The notes: generated by a model not told the origin, from the sequence alone. Shown: positions 34,001 through 43,343, counted from the first letter of the stretch. The stretch is DNA of 43,517 nt from Bacillota bacterium (GCA_021287065.1 JAJTBE010000076.1:1-43517), one strand, 5' to 3'. Translations and numbers: made by a program.

Positions 34001-35471
34001 ATGCGTGAAGGTTTACTGTTCCGCCCTTTTTGACACAATAAGGTTTTGCCCCGACTGCAACCCTTGTATTCCCGATTCTTGCCTTGAGCATTCCGAAGCC
34101 TTCTATGGCAAGGCTGGTTTTATCCGTTACGGAACAAGTTATTGTAAGATTCTGATCAAAACTGAGGTTTGGCGGGAGCTTAATTGTGAAAGAACCGTTT
34201 CCTGATTCGTCAAGAATAGCTGTTCCGTTGGCATAAAAGGGATTGTTTTCATAATAATATGAATCCCAGTCGTATTCTCCCGGTATGTTGAGAGAATCCG
34301 AATGTCCCTCGATTGTGTATGTAATTTTGCCGCCTTTAACGGGGTTTCCGTAAAAATACCTTGCCCTTACATTAATTCTGGCTTCCTCACCTTTGAGGAC
34401 GATTGTTTTTTCAGGATTAACAAAAACTTCGAACTCAGGTTTTCTGTATTCCTGTACATCAAACATGCAGTTGTATTCCCTACCCTCAATATTCGCAGAA
34501 AGATAATGCCTGCCAAGGGGAGTGGTTTCAGGTATATCAAATTCACCATTGAAGGAACCGTGGCTGTTAGTTTTTAACTGCAGTCTTCCGACTGATGAAT
34601 TCCGGGAATCTTTCATAACTACAACAACATCGGTATCGGTAATACGGCGGAAAGTTTTATCCGGCTGAAGTTCGGTTACAACCCCTTTGAAATAAACTTT
34701 ATGTCCGGGTCTGTAAACAGGCCTTTCCGTAAAGAAATACACATTCTTTCTGTCTGAAGCTCCTGATGCGGAAAATGAAAAAGCTGCGTATTGTTCACCT
34801 CTTTTTCCGATAACTGTAACAAGTCCCTTTATGTCGGTTCCTGCGGAAAAACGGAAGAAACCGTTTGAATCCGTTTTATATTCGTATCTGGGTCCTGAAG
34901 CGTCAAATAATTTAACACTGACTCCGGACACAGGTTTATCGGTTTTCTGATCAAAGACTATACCTTCGATAAAATCGGGAGAATGTTTTACTATCATACC
35001 AAGGGGCGATACTACAAATGTCTGCTCAAATTTTTTACTGCTTCCCTGAATTATCAAATAATAGATACCATTCTTTCCCGAAGGTAGTCTGAAACTGCCG
35101 CTGGTATAGAGATTTTTTCCGGATCTGCTGACATTTACAGAAACACCGGCACCGGAAAGTCCGGTTCTGTTCACCACATCGATTCTGTGGCTGTATATTT
35201 TTTTACCGGATTGTCCGGGATGATTTCCGGCAAAACTAAAATTTCCATCTTTAAGCTTGAAGGAATCCAGTTTATAAACACTGATATCAAGATATTTCTG
35301 ATTTGTGGAATAAAAACTGACTGTGGGCCTGTATGTTTGCCCCGGTGAATAGAATTTCGAATTTTCAGTGTATCCGTAAAGGTATTGTTCCTCCGCTGTT
35401 ACGACAGATATGGAAAGAACTAAAAAGCAAATTAACAGAACAAAAAGTTTTCTGGCTGAGAATGACATCAT
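31053..35471 (-). CDS. Bacterial alpha-2-macroglobulin
   Basis: The 1472-residue protein has a Sec signal peptide (about 1-26, ending VTA) and then the repeated MG beta-domains and the thioester domain. The thioester motif CVEQ (Cys1006 to Gln1009, in YGCVEQTMS) is intact, so it can trap proteases or crosslink. No lipobox Cys follows the signal, unlike E. coli YfhM, so it is probably soluble in the periplasm. Genes for PBP1C, its usual neighbour, are not here. GGGGGAG lies three bases before the first ATG and six before the second (35468), either of which may be used. An extended -10 promoter lies just upstream. Confidence 0.93.
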   Translation of the reverse strand: MMSFSARKLFVLLICFLVLSISVVTAEEQYLYGYTENSKFYSPGQTYRPTVSFYSTNQKYLDISVYKLDSFKLKDGNFSFAGNHPGQSGKKIYSHRIDVVNRTGLSGAGVSVNVSRSGKNLYTSGSFRLPSGKNGIYYLIIQGSSKKFEQTFVVSPLGMIVKHSPDFIEGIVFDQKTDKPVSGVSVKLFDASGPRYEYKTDSNGFFRFSAGTDIKGLVTVIGKRGEQYAAFSFSASGASDRKNVYFFTERPVYRPGHKVYFKGVVTELQPDKTFRRITDTDVVVVMKDSRNSSVGRLQLKTNSHGSFNGEFDIPETTPLGRHYLSANIEGREYNCMFDVQEYRKPEFEVFVNPEKTIVLKGEEARINVRARYFYGNPVKGGKITYTIEGHSDSLNIPGEYDWDSYYYENNPFYANGTAILDESGNGSFTIKLPPNLSFDQNLTITCSVTDKTSLAIEGFGMLKARIGNTRVAVGAKPYCVKKGGTVNLHAYTADNEDKPVSSLVKVVLSVSQWNSKKRKYDDEVLKTVNIKTDETGHGYYDQVCPKTGYVSVKGSVQDSAGNFNYAKSSFYVYSGDDSWYSSDDYSELKIITDKKTYSPGDKAKLLILTGSKGMSLYVTLEQDKMYKRWIIPSAGNATSFEVPILPEFAPGVYVKACYVSKGNFCSGQAFIDVPVKDKFINLKISSDKQVYTPGDTAFYEITAGDTDGKPVQAEVSLGVVDDAIYAIMPESAENIRSFFYGRRPNLISTNFSTPKEYPGGSYQKVPEKKTKTPDVTPRKKFKDTTFWNPVIMTDEKGYAKIPVELAENLTRWRATARAFSDDVKVGQAIHKITARKDLTVRLASPRFFRYKDHITVSSIVSNDSKSEQQVTVAFSVKGAVVEGSGSVSPDGTCQETLTMKAGGERVFNYRLNLNKWNPDASITIKATAYAGENLADGVLQTYPLLPYGQVSVENKTAAVTDSFSRNLNIPEDIIPGTAKLQLSFAPSLGSNIMGTLDYLAQYPYGCVEQTMSRFLPLCIMKESMQNLGIESAKIEKQLPPMVKLGFAKLYGYQHPDGGWGWWKDDDTHPFLTAYVLYGFYMAEKAGYKVEKNVIDKGLKSLEKQFDSEKDPNTKAFMLYSLSLYGKAGNKQISSVSEQKGKLNNYGLALLALSCLETGDKAKTAEIMSILQKNALREGSMVHWKGSDDYGWMCDETETTCWVLSAYLKSGSDSADIHRIIEWIISRKSGDHWVCTKTTGYVVMALSGYLRTSGELDADFDTVVKVNGKMAGSWHFDKKSVFEPAKTITLSDISSGELPSLKTGNNTIEIEKKGEGRLYYTENLLCYRDKEPEAEGSRHFAIEKYYWVKDGEKYKILDRPVKTGEEVLVELKITPDRSYEYIMVEDPLPSGFEVKDINKIQGYYYTNAEARDNRMVYFQTYMWSRSRIVYSYIMRAERPGNLNVMPATVELMYKPEIRGGGLPMKINVEEEQK

Positions 35472-35508
35472 AAGCTCCCCCTTTTTTGTAAATCCCCTTA
35501 CTACAGGT

Positions 35509-35517
35509 ATTATACCA
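35509..35517 (-). promoter_or_regulatory. Extended -10 promoter for the alpha-2-macroglobulin gene
   Basis: TGGTATAAT (TG, one base, TATAAT) is on the minus strand about 40 bases before the ATG. No good -35 box is present, which fits the extended -10 class. Confidence 0.55.
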
Positions 35518-35582
35518 ACTTTTATAAAATAAACGCTGCAACCGGAATTATTAAGCGTTATGACTTTTTCAGGATCAATTCC

Positions 35583-36020
35583 GATGCCGAAATAGGTTTA
35601 GAATTATGAGAAACATTGTTTTTACACAATCTCTAAAACCCACTGCTGGTTCCGGAGCAATGCCCATGAATTAAGGTATGGATTTATCCGATCCCTCACG
35701 AGGATTATGCCGGTTTGCCAAACTCCCGGAGAAAACTTTTTTGAAAAAAGTTTCCTCCGGACCTCCTTCCCAAAATTTTTAGAATTGGGGACCGACGGGG
35801 AATTTGGGGACCGTCAGAGGAGACCACGCTTTTTTGGAAAAGCGAAGTCTCCTCCGAACCTCCTCCCTTGAAAAACAAGAATATTGGGCTTGGGGATTTT
35901 AGTACATTTTGCTAATTCAGTGGCATTGGGTTCCAGAGGCATCCGGTTTGACGAAAGACTACCAAATCCAATGATGAAATAGGTCTATAGTTATGAAAAG
36001 CATTGTTTTGCACAATCTCT
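35583..36020 (+). repeat. Imperfect 52-bp direct repeats bracketing element copy 7
   Basis: 35583-35634 and 35970-36020 share GAAATAGGT and TTATGA, and end in CATTGTTTT-ACACAATCTCT-like sequence, about 80 percent identical by eye. Each ends in ACA-TTGT-like dyads (CATTGTTTTGCACAATC). They lie outside the element's target duplications. Confidence 0.6.
35658..35928 (-). repeat. Dispersed TIR element, copy 7, complete
   Basis: This is a 271-bp copy in reverse orientation. It starts CAATGCCCATGAATTAAG and ends in GCATTG. Hairpins A (35817-35854) and B (about 35730-35760) are present. Flanking 10-mers GGTTCCGGAG (35648-35657) and GGTTCCAGAG (35929-35938) match at nine of ten bases, an aged target duplication. 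Hairpin A has GAGGAGAC/GTCTCCTC, compensating the changed arm. Confidence 0.82.
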
Positions 36021-36070
36021 GTATTCCGGTCCTCATATATAAAAAAGAGGCATCCGGGAAGCTGCTGCGT

Positions 36071-36142
36071 TCGTCATTCCGGATATTCCCGGTATTACAG
36101 TTACTTTTTCCACTTAATCCTGAAACAGGTTCAGGGTGACGA
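36071..36142. repeat. Short REP-like inverted element
   Basis: TCGTCATTCC at one end and GGGTGACGA at the other form an imperfect inverted repeat, with an inner CCTGAAACAGGTTCAGG hairpin. It resembles common short palindromic intergenic repeats of many bacteria. It lies downstream of the lipoprotein gene at 36231, in the 759-bp gene-free interval 35472-36230. Confidence 0.5.
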
Positions 36143-36230
36143 TCCGCTATTATTACTTTCCGGACAACCTCCTTTATCATTTGCGTAAAAGAAGAAGTCT
36201 TAAACCCCAGTGTATTTACACACTATCAAA

Positions 36231-36653
36231 TTATTCCTGACATTTGAACTGCAACTGGAAAGGCTCGTTGAGAGTGTGTCCGTCGCTGTTCTTAACTGCG
36301 GTTGTTACATTGATAGTATAGGTTTCGCCTGACACATAAAGGCTGTCGCTGGTGAATGAAACACCTTTTTCCTGATTGACGATTTTACGGGTTCCGGGGA
36401 TTCTGGTTCCGTTGCTGTCGGTGATATAAAATGAATTTTCAGTTACACTTGCTTCATCAACAAGCTGGTTGAAGACGACATAAACAACCACATCAACGGG
36501 AGCTGTTTCTCCGGCAGTGGGATCAGTGTATTCAACAGTGAAGCTTGAATCATCAGCCTTTGAATCGGAAGAAGACGAACATCCCTGCATAAACATTGCT
36601 GCGAATGCAACTAATGCAATCATTATTCCTGCTATTAACCTGCTCTTTGTCAA
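36231..36653 (-). CDS. Lipoprotein with SbsA-type Ig-like domain
   Basis: The 140 residues have a lipobox FMQGC (Cys25) after a hydrophobic signal, then a Ser-rich spacer and one Ig-like Big_5/SbsA domain (about 38-138). The domain is marked by DPTAGETAPVDVVVYVVFN and SGETYTINVTTAVKNSDGHTL. Such domains bind or space surface polymers; the partner here is unknown. It is membrane-anchored. GGAGGTGTC precedes the ATG on the minus strand. No operon partner is close. Confidence 0.85.
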   Translation of the reverse strand: MTKSRLIAGIMIALVAFAAMFMQGCSSSSDSKADDSSFTVEYTDPTAGETAPVDVVVYVVFNQLVDEASVTENSFYITDSNGTRIPGTRKIVNQEKGVSFTSDSLYVSGETYTINVTTAVKNSDGHTLNEPFQLQFKCQE

Positions 36654-36715
36654 AGGACACCTCCAAAAAAATTAAGATATGTTTTTATTCATCCTGAATC
36701 GGTTAATTCCCTTGT

Positions 36716-37954
36716 TTAAATCTTTTCAGCCTCTCCAGCTTCAAAGATTGCCATTTTAATCAACGGCGGGGTTATTAGTTCGAATATTGGCACTGTTATT
36801 ACGATGATACTGATAATCAATCCTGCCGTCATTGCACCTTCCGGGCTTAGATTTCTGAACGAGATATAAGACTCGATGGCAAAACACAAACCGATTCCTG
36901 CCTGAGACAGAAGTCCCAGACCCAGATATTTTCTGACATTAGCGTCGGCTCCGGCTATACCTGCCCCAAGTCTTGCTCCTATGAGCTTTCCGACTGTTCT
37001 GACGATAAGATATATTACAGCAAGTCCGGTTATCAGGGGTAAAACTTTTACATCAAACAAAACCCCTGCAAACACTATAAGGAAAATATAGAAAGGCGGC
37101 GTGAACCGGTAAAGCTCGTCAAAGATTTTTTTGTTATCGGGTGAAAAACCTGCAAGAGCAGTACCAAGAACAAAGCTTGTGATTATAACCGACAATCCGA
37201 GAGATCTTGCCACGCCTGCGGAAATCAGAATAAGGGCAAGAGAAAGCACAAAATAATCCTGATTCTTTTTGCAGATTTTAAGGGCAAAATGTGCAAGTCC
37301 GCCTATGATGATTCCTATAATAACGCAGCCTGCCATTTTTGCCAGAGGTACGCCGAGGATAACTGCAAGGTTGAACTGAACCTGCCCCATATCAAGAAGC
37401 GCTCTGGCAAAAGAAAATGCGAGGGCGTAAAGGAAAACTGCAACCACATCATCGAGGCCTATCACTGAAAAGATGGTTCTGGTGAGAGGTCCTCTGGAGT
37501 TGTATTTTTTAAACACATTCATCGCCACCGGCGCAGTAGTAGCAGCCATTGCACCAAGAATCAGCGCAAGGGGCATTTGTCTTGAATAATAAAATGTGCA
37601 GCCGAAAACGATTATGAATGTAAGAGTTGATTCAAAAACAGCAAGGAGAGGAATTGAATTGCCTATGCCTTTGATTTTTGAGAAATTGAGTTCGCCCCCA
37701 AGGACAAAACCCAGCATAGACAGAGCAAGCATGCCCACTATTTCAAGCCTTGCAAAAATGTCGGGGTTAATAACATGAAAGAATGATCTGCCGAGGAGGA
37801 CTCCAAGGATAATAAATCCCACTATATGGGATATGCCTATCTTTTCACAGATGAATTTTGCAATAAAACCAATACCGACTATAAGGCCCAGAGCCAAAAG
37901 AAAATCGAACCCATAATCTTTGATTTGGATAATATCGATAAGGTTTATAAGCAT
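36716..37954 (-). CDS. CPA2 family cation:proton antiporter
   Basis: This 412-residue membrane protein has about twelve hydrophobic segments. Its family regions include GIGFIAKFICEKIGISHIVGFIILGVL in pieces, ATTAPVA (exchanger motif), and VIGLDDVVAV with the two Asp. It probably exchanges K+ or Na+ for H+. I place the start at the ATG at 37954, 22 bases beyond the CBS stop. The longer frame overlaps the CBS gene and lacks a site. The GAGAGG site lies about 14 bases before the ATG but 5 before a CTG, so a non-AUG start is possible here too. Confidence 0.87.
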   Translation of the reverse strand: MLINLIDIIQIKDYGFDFLLALGLIVGIGFIAKFICEKIGISHIVGFIILGVLLGRSFFHVINPDIFARLEIVGMLALSMLGFVLGGELNFSKIKGIGNSIPLLAVFESTLTFIIVFGCTFYYSRQMPLALILGAMAATTAPVAMNVFKKYNSRGPLTRTIFSVIGLDDVVAVFLYALAFSFARALLDMGQVQFNLAVILGVPLAKMAGCVIIGIIIGGLAHFALKICKKNQDYFVLSLALILISAGVARSLGLSVIITSFVLGTALAGFSPDNKKIFDELYRFTPPFYIFLIVFAGVLFDVKVLPLITGLAVIYLIVRTVGKLIGARLGAGIAGADANVRKYLGLGLLSQAGIGLCFAIESYISFRNLSPEGAMTAGLIISIIVITVPIFELITPPLIKMAIFEAGEAEKI

Positions 37955-37976
37955 ACTAATCAGCAAAACCTCTCTG

Positions 37977-38423
37977 TTAATCTGATTCCGTTCTGAAAAT
38001 CTCCTTGCAGATTTCCGTTCTGCCAACGACTCCGATAAGTATTCCGTCTCTTGTAACGGGCAATATTCTAAGTCCTTTTTCCAGCATAATGTTTATGGTT
38101 TCCACCACAGTATCTTCTTCAGAAACCGAAATAGCAGGTGAAGTCATAAATTCCCTTACTCTGTGAAGTTCCTGTTTATCAAGTTTTTTGGATACTTCCG
38201 CAAAGCTTCTGATTACAAAATAGCCGCCGGATTCTCCCATAAAGGGATAATGGGATTTTATGATATCTTTTTCAGATATGAAACCTTTAACCTTTCCTTC
38301 GGCATCAACAACAGGAACTCCGCCAAAACGGTAGCCGGTAAGAAGCCATGCGACTTTTTCCAGAGTATCTTCTTCCGTGACGGATGTAATATCTCTCGCC
38401 ATTATGTCGCGAACCAGTTTCAA
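37977..38423 (-). CDS. Paired CBS domain protein
   Basis: The 148 residues consist almost entirely of two CBS repeats (about 8-65 and 88-145), each with a VPVVD or LPVT strand. CBS pairs bind adenine nucleotides and often gate transporters. The CPA2 antiporter gene follows directly, so regulation of that antiporter is a natural inference. The start is TTG, overlapping the pfkB stop (TTGA), with GGGAGG seven bases upstream. Confidence 0.93.
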   Translation of the reverse strand: MKLVRDIMARDITSVTEEDTLEKVAWLLTGYRFGGVPVVDAEGKVKGFISEKDIIKSHYPFMGESGGYFVIRSFAEVSKKLDKQELHRVREFMTSPAISVSEEDTVVETINIMLEKGLRILPVTRDGILIGVVGRTEICKEIFRTESD

Positions 38424-39355
38424 GACGAAACCTCCCTGATTTCAACAGAATCGAGATGACGTTTTACTTCGTCATAGGATTTGAAAAAGCCGTTCATATG
38501 TGAAGCTGAAGCTATTGAAGCTGCAACTCCGGTTCTCACCGATTCGATACAGCTTCCGCTTTTCAGATATTCAAAAATCATACCAGCAATGAGAGCGTCC
38601 CCTGTTTTAAGAGTATTTTTCATCTTCACGCCTGCCGGTTTAGCTTCCAGACATCCATGAGCGGTTGAAATCAGATAATTTACGGAATCGAAAGTTATAA
38701 TGCCCATTATTCCTCCTTTACCGAGAAGGGAACAGGCAACCTGATTTCTGTTTTCGGGATTTCTAACCGGTATTCCCATAATTTTATCCGAGGAACGCAG
38801 GTCGGGCATAATAATATTGATTCCGGAATTAAGACAGGGAGCAATATTATCTTCCACAGTGTTAAGAACCGTAAGCAACTTATGTTCTTCCGCCATTTTA
38901 ATAAGATCATTATATATGCCGGACGGAACCTTCTTCGGGAGGCTTCCTGCCAGAACCACTGCGCTGCAGCGGGGAAGAAGCCTGCGGTAAGTTTCCAGAA
39001 AATATTTCATCTCATCATGTTCAATATCGGGTCCTTCCTCATCGAGGAGGGTTCTCTGGTTTTTAATATTATCAACCAGCAAATAATTGTGCCTTGTTAC
39101 ATCTTCGATATAGACAAAATTGGTTGTTACTTTATGTTTGTGAAGTCTTTCCTGAAAGAACCTGCCGGCAGCTTTTCCGAGAAAGCCTGTGGCAAGGGTT
39201 TCCATGCCCATAACTCCGAGCATAAATGCAATATTGACCCCTTTACCTCCGGGCTGCCTTTCCAGATTTTTCACCCTGTTAAGGCGGCCATATGTAAAGT
39301 TGTCTGATTGTACAAAATGATCTATAGAAGGGTTTAATGTGACAGTGAGTATCAG
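38420..39355 (-). CDS. PfkB family 1-phosphofructokinase-like kinase, CTG start
   Basis: From CTG at 39355 the product is 311 residues, the usual length, and begins with the family's own start, (M)ILTVTLNPSID. GGGAGG lies eight bases upstream. Further marks are the substrate loop QPGGKGVNIA (about 34-43), the N-terminal GxxG region and the C-terminal LKTGDALIAG, with the catalytic Asp. The usual GAGD reads KTGD. It should phosphorylate fructose 1-phosphate or tagatose 6-phosphate, or a related sugar. A TTG at 39454 would give an extra 33 residues with no ribosome site. The CBS gene overlaps its stop. Confidence 0.85.
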   Translation of the reverse strand: MILTVTLNPSIDHFVQSDNFTYGRLNRVKNLERQPGGKGVNIAFMLGVMGMETLATGFLGKAAGRFFQERLHKHKVTTNFVYIEDVTRHNYLLVDNIKNQRTLLDEEGPDIEHDEMKYFLETYRRLLPRCSAVVLAGSLPKKVPSGIYNDLIKMAEEHKLLTVLNTVEDNIAPCLNSGINIIMPDLRSSDKIMGIPVRNPENRNQVACSLLGKGGIMGIITFDSVNYLISTAHGCLEAKPAGVKMKNTLKTGDALIAGMIFEYLKSGSCIESVRTGVAASIASASHMNGFFKSYDEVKRHLDSVEIREVSS

Positions 39356-39467
39356 AGGTCTTTCCTCCCTCTCAGCAGGGATATTATTATATTCTACAAT
39401 GATTTTGCCATTTTCCTTTGAGAAATAAAAAAAGACTATAAAAATCTGATACAAAATTCATAAAACA

Positions 39468-39523
39468 GGGGCCGTTTAAAAAGCTGCCACCTTGATTGTA
39501 AACCCTGCTTTTCAAACAACCCC
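39468..39523 (-). terminator. Probable terminator of the pilus gene cluster
   Basis: The left arm 39468-39484 (GGGG, then GTTTAAAAAGC) pairs with the right arm 39507-39523 (GCTTTTCAAAC, then CCCC), with mismatches. A T-rich stretch follows on the minus strand. Confidence 0.55.
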
Positions 39524-39558
39524 ATAAAGACTATTGATTGAAGAAAGAATCTGCGGTT

Positions 39559-40800
39559 TTATATTCCTCCCCACCTTGAGAGAACTGTAACCATACCGCT
39601 TCCGCCTGTAATTTTCTGAAGTGCCTGGTCATAATGGATTGCCGCATTGCCGGTGATGTCGATAGTGTCTCCCACAATACCTCCGTAGATAGCTCCATTG
39701 CCTGTGATTTTCACATCTGCCGCCGGTGCATACAGTCCAAAATAACCTTGTCCATTACCGCTGATTTTTACGCTTGTAGTGTTTGGACCGCCATAGATTA
39801 CAAGGTTGGTTGGTTTTTCACTTGTGTTGTTAATAGAATTTCCGGTGATGTCGATATTTCCAAGAACATAGATTTTTACTTTGCCTGTGGCAGGAAGAAC
39901 AATAGTGGAGTTTCCGGAAAGGCTGATATTTCCAGTAAACACATAATCACCTGCGGTGAGGTTTATTACAGACTGGCCTGAACCGCTGAGGTTGGTATAT
40001 GTGCCGGGGTTTATTGTAACTGACCCATGTCCGCTTACCGATACCGATCCCTGATTTGTTCCTGACGGAGGAGTAAGAAAAGGCAAGCTTACCGGACTTG
40101 AAGTTGAAAATCCCTGATAACTGGATCCACCGCTTGAAGAAACGCTTGCTGCCTGGGTTCCTCCCGTTCCCACGGTAACAGTTCCATTAACATCCACATT
40201 TCCCGTCAGGCGCACAATGGCATTGGTATTTGAGTTTGTTGCTATATTGCCGCCTGACTGCTGGCTTGTCTGCTGATATGTACCATTGTCGGAGTTAAAA
40301 CTGTCAGTTAAGCCGTTTCCGCTGAATGTGATATTGGTATTTGCCTGAATTGCAGCGGAAAAAAGGGTTCCTCCGGGGGTAATCATAGATTCTTCGATAA
40401 TTTTTGATCTGCCAAATTTGCCGATTGAAACAAGATGTACAGATCCCGCAGGCACTGTTCTGCCGCCGTATCCTGTAATTGTAGCTGTACCTGTTGAATT
40501 GTTTGTGGAATAGGGCAGCACAGTCTGATTTTTATCAAAGGTCATGCTATATGTGGAATTTGAGTGTCCCAAAGCTGTATTGTTGAAACCGGAAGCCCAT
40601 GAAGCGTTCTGCTTCAGATAATATATAGCATCGTCAATACCGGCATTTGCTGCTTCCGCTGCAATGTTATCATGTTCCGATTTGATTGTTAGTTTGGTCT
40701 CGGAGCTCATAAACTCAACAAGCATCAAGCCAAAGAAAAACATCATAGCCATCACAAGAAATGTCAGTATCAGTATATAGCCTTTTTTTGATTTCATCAT
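39559..40800 (-). CDS. PilX-like minor pilin with DUF7305-type domain
   Basis: The 413 residues begin with a PilX-like N-terminus (KKGYILILTF, a transmembrane helix at about 8-30). A Ser/Thr/Gly/Asn-rich middle follows, then a C-terminal region in which the SGNG and TGN themes recur (ISGNGQG, ITGNGA, ITGNAA). It ends in GGIVGDTIDITGNAAIHY, as in DUF7305 proteins. It is probably a type IV pilus or pseudopilus minor subunit on the surface. GGGGGTGA precedes two ATG codons. It is the third of three pilus genes in this operon. Confidence 0.82.
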   Translation of the reverse strand: MMKSKKGYILILTFLVMAMMFFFGLMLVEFMSSETKLTIKSEHDNIAAEAANAGIDDAIYYLKQNASWASGFNNTALGHSNSTYSMTFDKNQTVLPYSTNNSTGTATITGYGGRTVPAGSVHLVSIGKFGRSKIIEESMITPGGTLFSAAIQANTNITFSGNGLTDSFNSDNGTYQQTSQQSGGNIATNSNTNAIVRLTGNVDVNGTVTVGTGGTQAASVSSSGGSSYQGFSTSSPVSLPFLTPPSGTNQGSVSVSGHGSVTINPGTYTNLSGSGQSVINLTAGDYVFTGNISLSGNSTIVLPATGKVKIYVLGNIDITGNSINNTSEKPTNLVIYGGPNTTSVKISGNGQGYFGLYAPAADVKITGNGAIYGGIVGDTIDITGNAAIHYDQALQKITGGSGMVTVLSRWGGI

Positions 40801-40814
40801 TTAAATCACCCCCG

Positions 40815-41414
40815 TCAATTCCTGAGATACACAGTTTCGTTCATACTCTGCGTGTCAGATTTTCCATTTTTGTTGGTATCGCTGACAGTAAGGGTAAATG
40901 AAACCGAGTCATTGGAAACATTTGGCGTTGCATTAATTCCTGTAACATTGGGAGCGATTAATTTGCCGTTTCCATCGCAATATGTGGTAAGTTGTGAAGT
41001 TGTAAGGGCAGTAGTGAAAGTTCCAAAAACTTCTTTTCTTACAAGATTTTTTGTTCCCGTAGGAATGTAGTAAATTACATATTTCTGCCAAACCGGCTTT
41101 CCATCGGTTCCGGTTTTAAACATGCCATTTGAATCGACGGCAGACAAAAAGCTGAATGCCTGAGGTGAAGTGCTGGTATTGTTAGTAAATACTCCAACAT
41201 TGCTGTCTTTCATGTCGAGGGATATTTTGTTCATCGTCAGACGCAAATTCTGATGGTTTGCTGTTCTGGTAACAGATATATGCCAGGTGGATATTCCCGC
41301 TGTTATCATCCAGAAGAGGTTCAATGTGAGGAGAAGCAGGATAAATGTTGTAGTAATCAGTTCTACAATCGTGAATCCTTTTGATTTTACCGGGTTCTGC
41401 TGTTTTTTCATCAT
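40815..41414 (-). CDS. Prepilin-like minor subunit (PilW type)
   Basis: The 199 residues carry a class III signal SKGFTIVELITTT with Gly13-Phe14 cleavage and the Glu at mature position 5, a hydrophobic helix to about residue 40, then a beta-rich head with NGKSDTQSMNETVYLRN at the end. By position between PilV-like and PilX-like genes it is probably the PilW-type subunit. GGGGGTGAAAC precedes the ATG. Confidence 0.87.
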   Translation of the reverse strand: MMKKQQNPVKSKGFTIVELITTTFILLLLTLNLFWMITAGISTWHISVTRTANHQNLRLTMNKISLDMKDSNVGVFTNNTSTSPQAFSFLSAVDSNGMFKTGTDGKPVWQKYVIYYIPTGTKNLVRKEVFGTFTTALTTSQLTTYCDGNGKLIAPNVTGINATPNVSNDSVSFTLTVSDTNKNGKSDTQSMNETVYLRN

Positions 41415-41424
41415 GTTTCACCCC

Positions 41425-41808
41425 CTAAATCTTAACAATGATGGATTCGACAGTAACACTTTTCTGTTTGCCTGATTCATTCCAGGTAACGGTGGCCCAT
41501 ACTACTTTTTTATCTGCTGCAACAGTCTGAGAACTGAAATTGTAATTGTATGTCTGATTATAAGGTGCACCGTTATCCGTTCCTGATAAGGTTTTGGTGC
41601 CTGATGATGCAGTTATGTTGTCAAAACCGGCTTTTCGGGCATCATTTATTAAGCTGCGCCCAATTATCGCTGCATTGACATGATCCTGTGAAAGGTGGAG
41701 CCCCATCCTGATGCTTGGAAATGTTGTGAACACAAAAATCGCCAGAAGCAACATCAGGAGAATCGATATGATCGATTCGACCAAAGAGAATCCCCGCATT
41801 TTTTTCAT
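41425..41808 (-). CDS. Prepilin-like minor subunit (PilV type)
   Basis: The 127 residues have a short class III signal (MRGFSLVES, cleavage before Phe, Glu at +5), then a hydrophobic helix. The ATG at 41808 follows GGGAG by nine bases; a TTG three codons upstream is too close to that site. It heads the three-gene pilus operon, in the order pilV, pilW, pilX-like. No prepilin peptidase or ATPase is nearby. Confidence 0.87.
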   Translation of the reverse strand: MKKMRGFSLVESIISILLMLLLAIFVFTTFPSIRMGLHLSQDHVNAAIIGRSLINDARKAGFDNITASSGTKTLSGTDNGAPYNQTYNYNFSSQTVAADKKVVWATVTWNESGKQKSVTVESIIVKI

Positions 41809-41834
41809 GAGAATCAACTCCCACTCTGCAGTCT

Positions 41835-41862
41835 TTTATATCTATATCCATAAATCATACAA
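41835..41862 (-). promoter_or_regulatory. Putative promoter of the pilus operon
   Basis: TTGTAT (41857-41862), 16 bases, TATAAA (41835-41840) on the minus strand. The leader is about 20-25 bases. Confidence 0.5.
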
Positions 41863-41907
41863 CATGTTTTATACCCTTTTGGTTCCATAAATAACAAAGG
41901 AAAAAAT

Positions 41908-41937
41908 AAAAATGCCCTGCTTTGCGGCGGGCATTTT
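41908..41937 (-). terminator. Terminator of enolase
   Basis: AAAAATGCCC (41908-41917) pairs with GGGCATTTTT (41928-41937), with a compatible inner GC. On the minus strand TTTTTATTTTTTCC follows. Confidence 0.88.
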
Positions 41938-41966
41938 TATGTATTGTGAATGATTATGAACGGATT

Positions 41967-43343
<1,377 letters not shown>

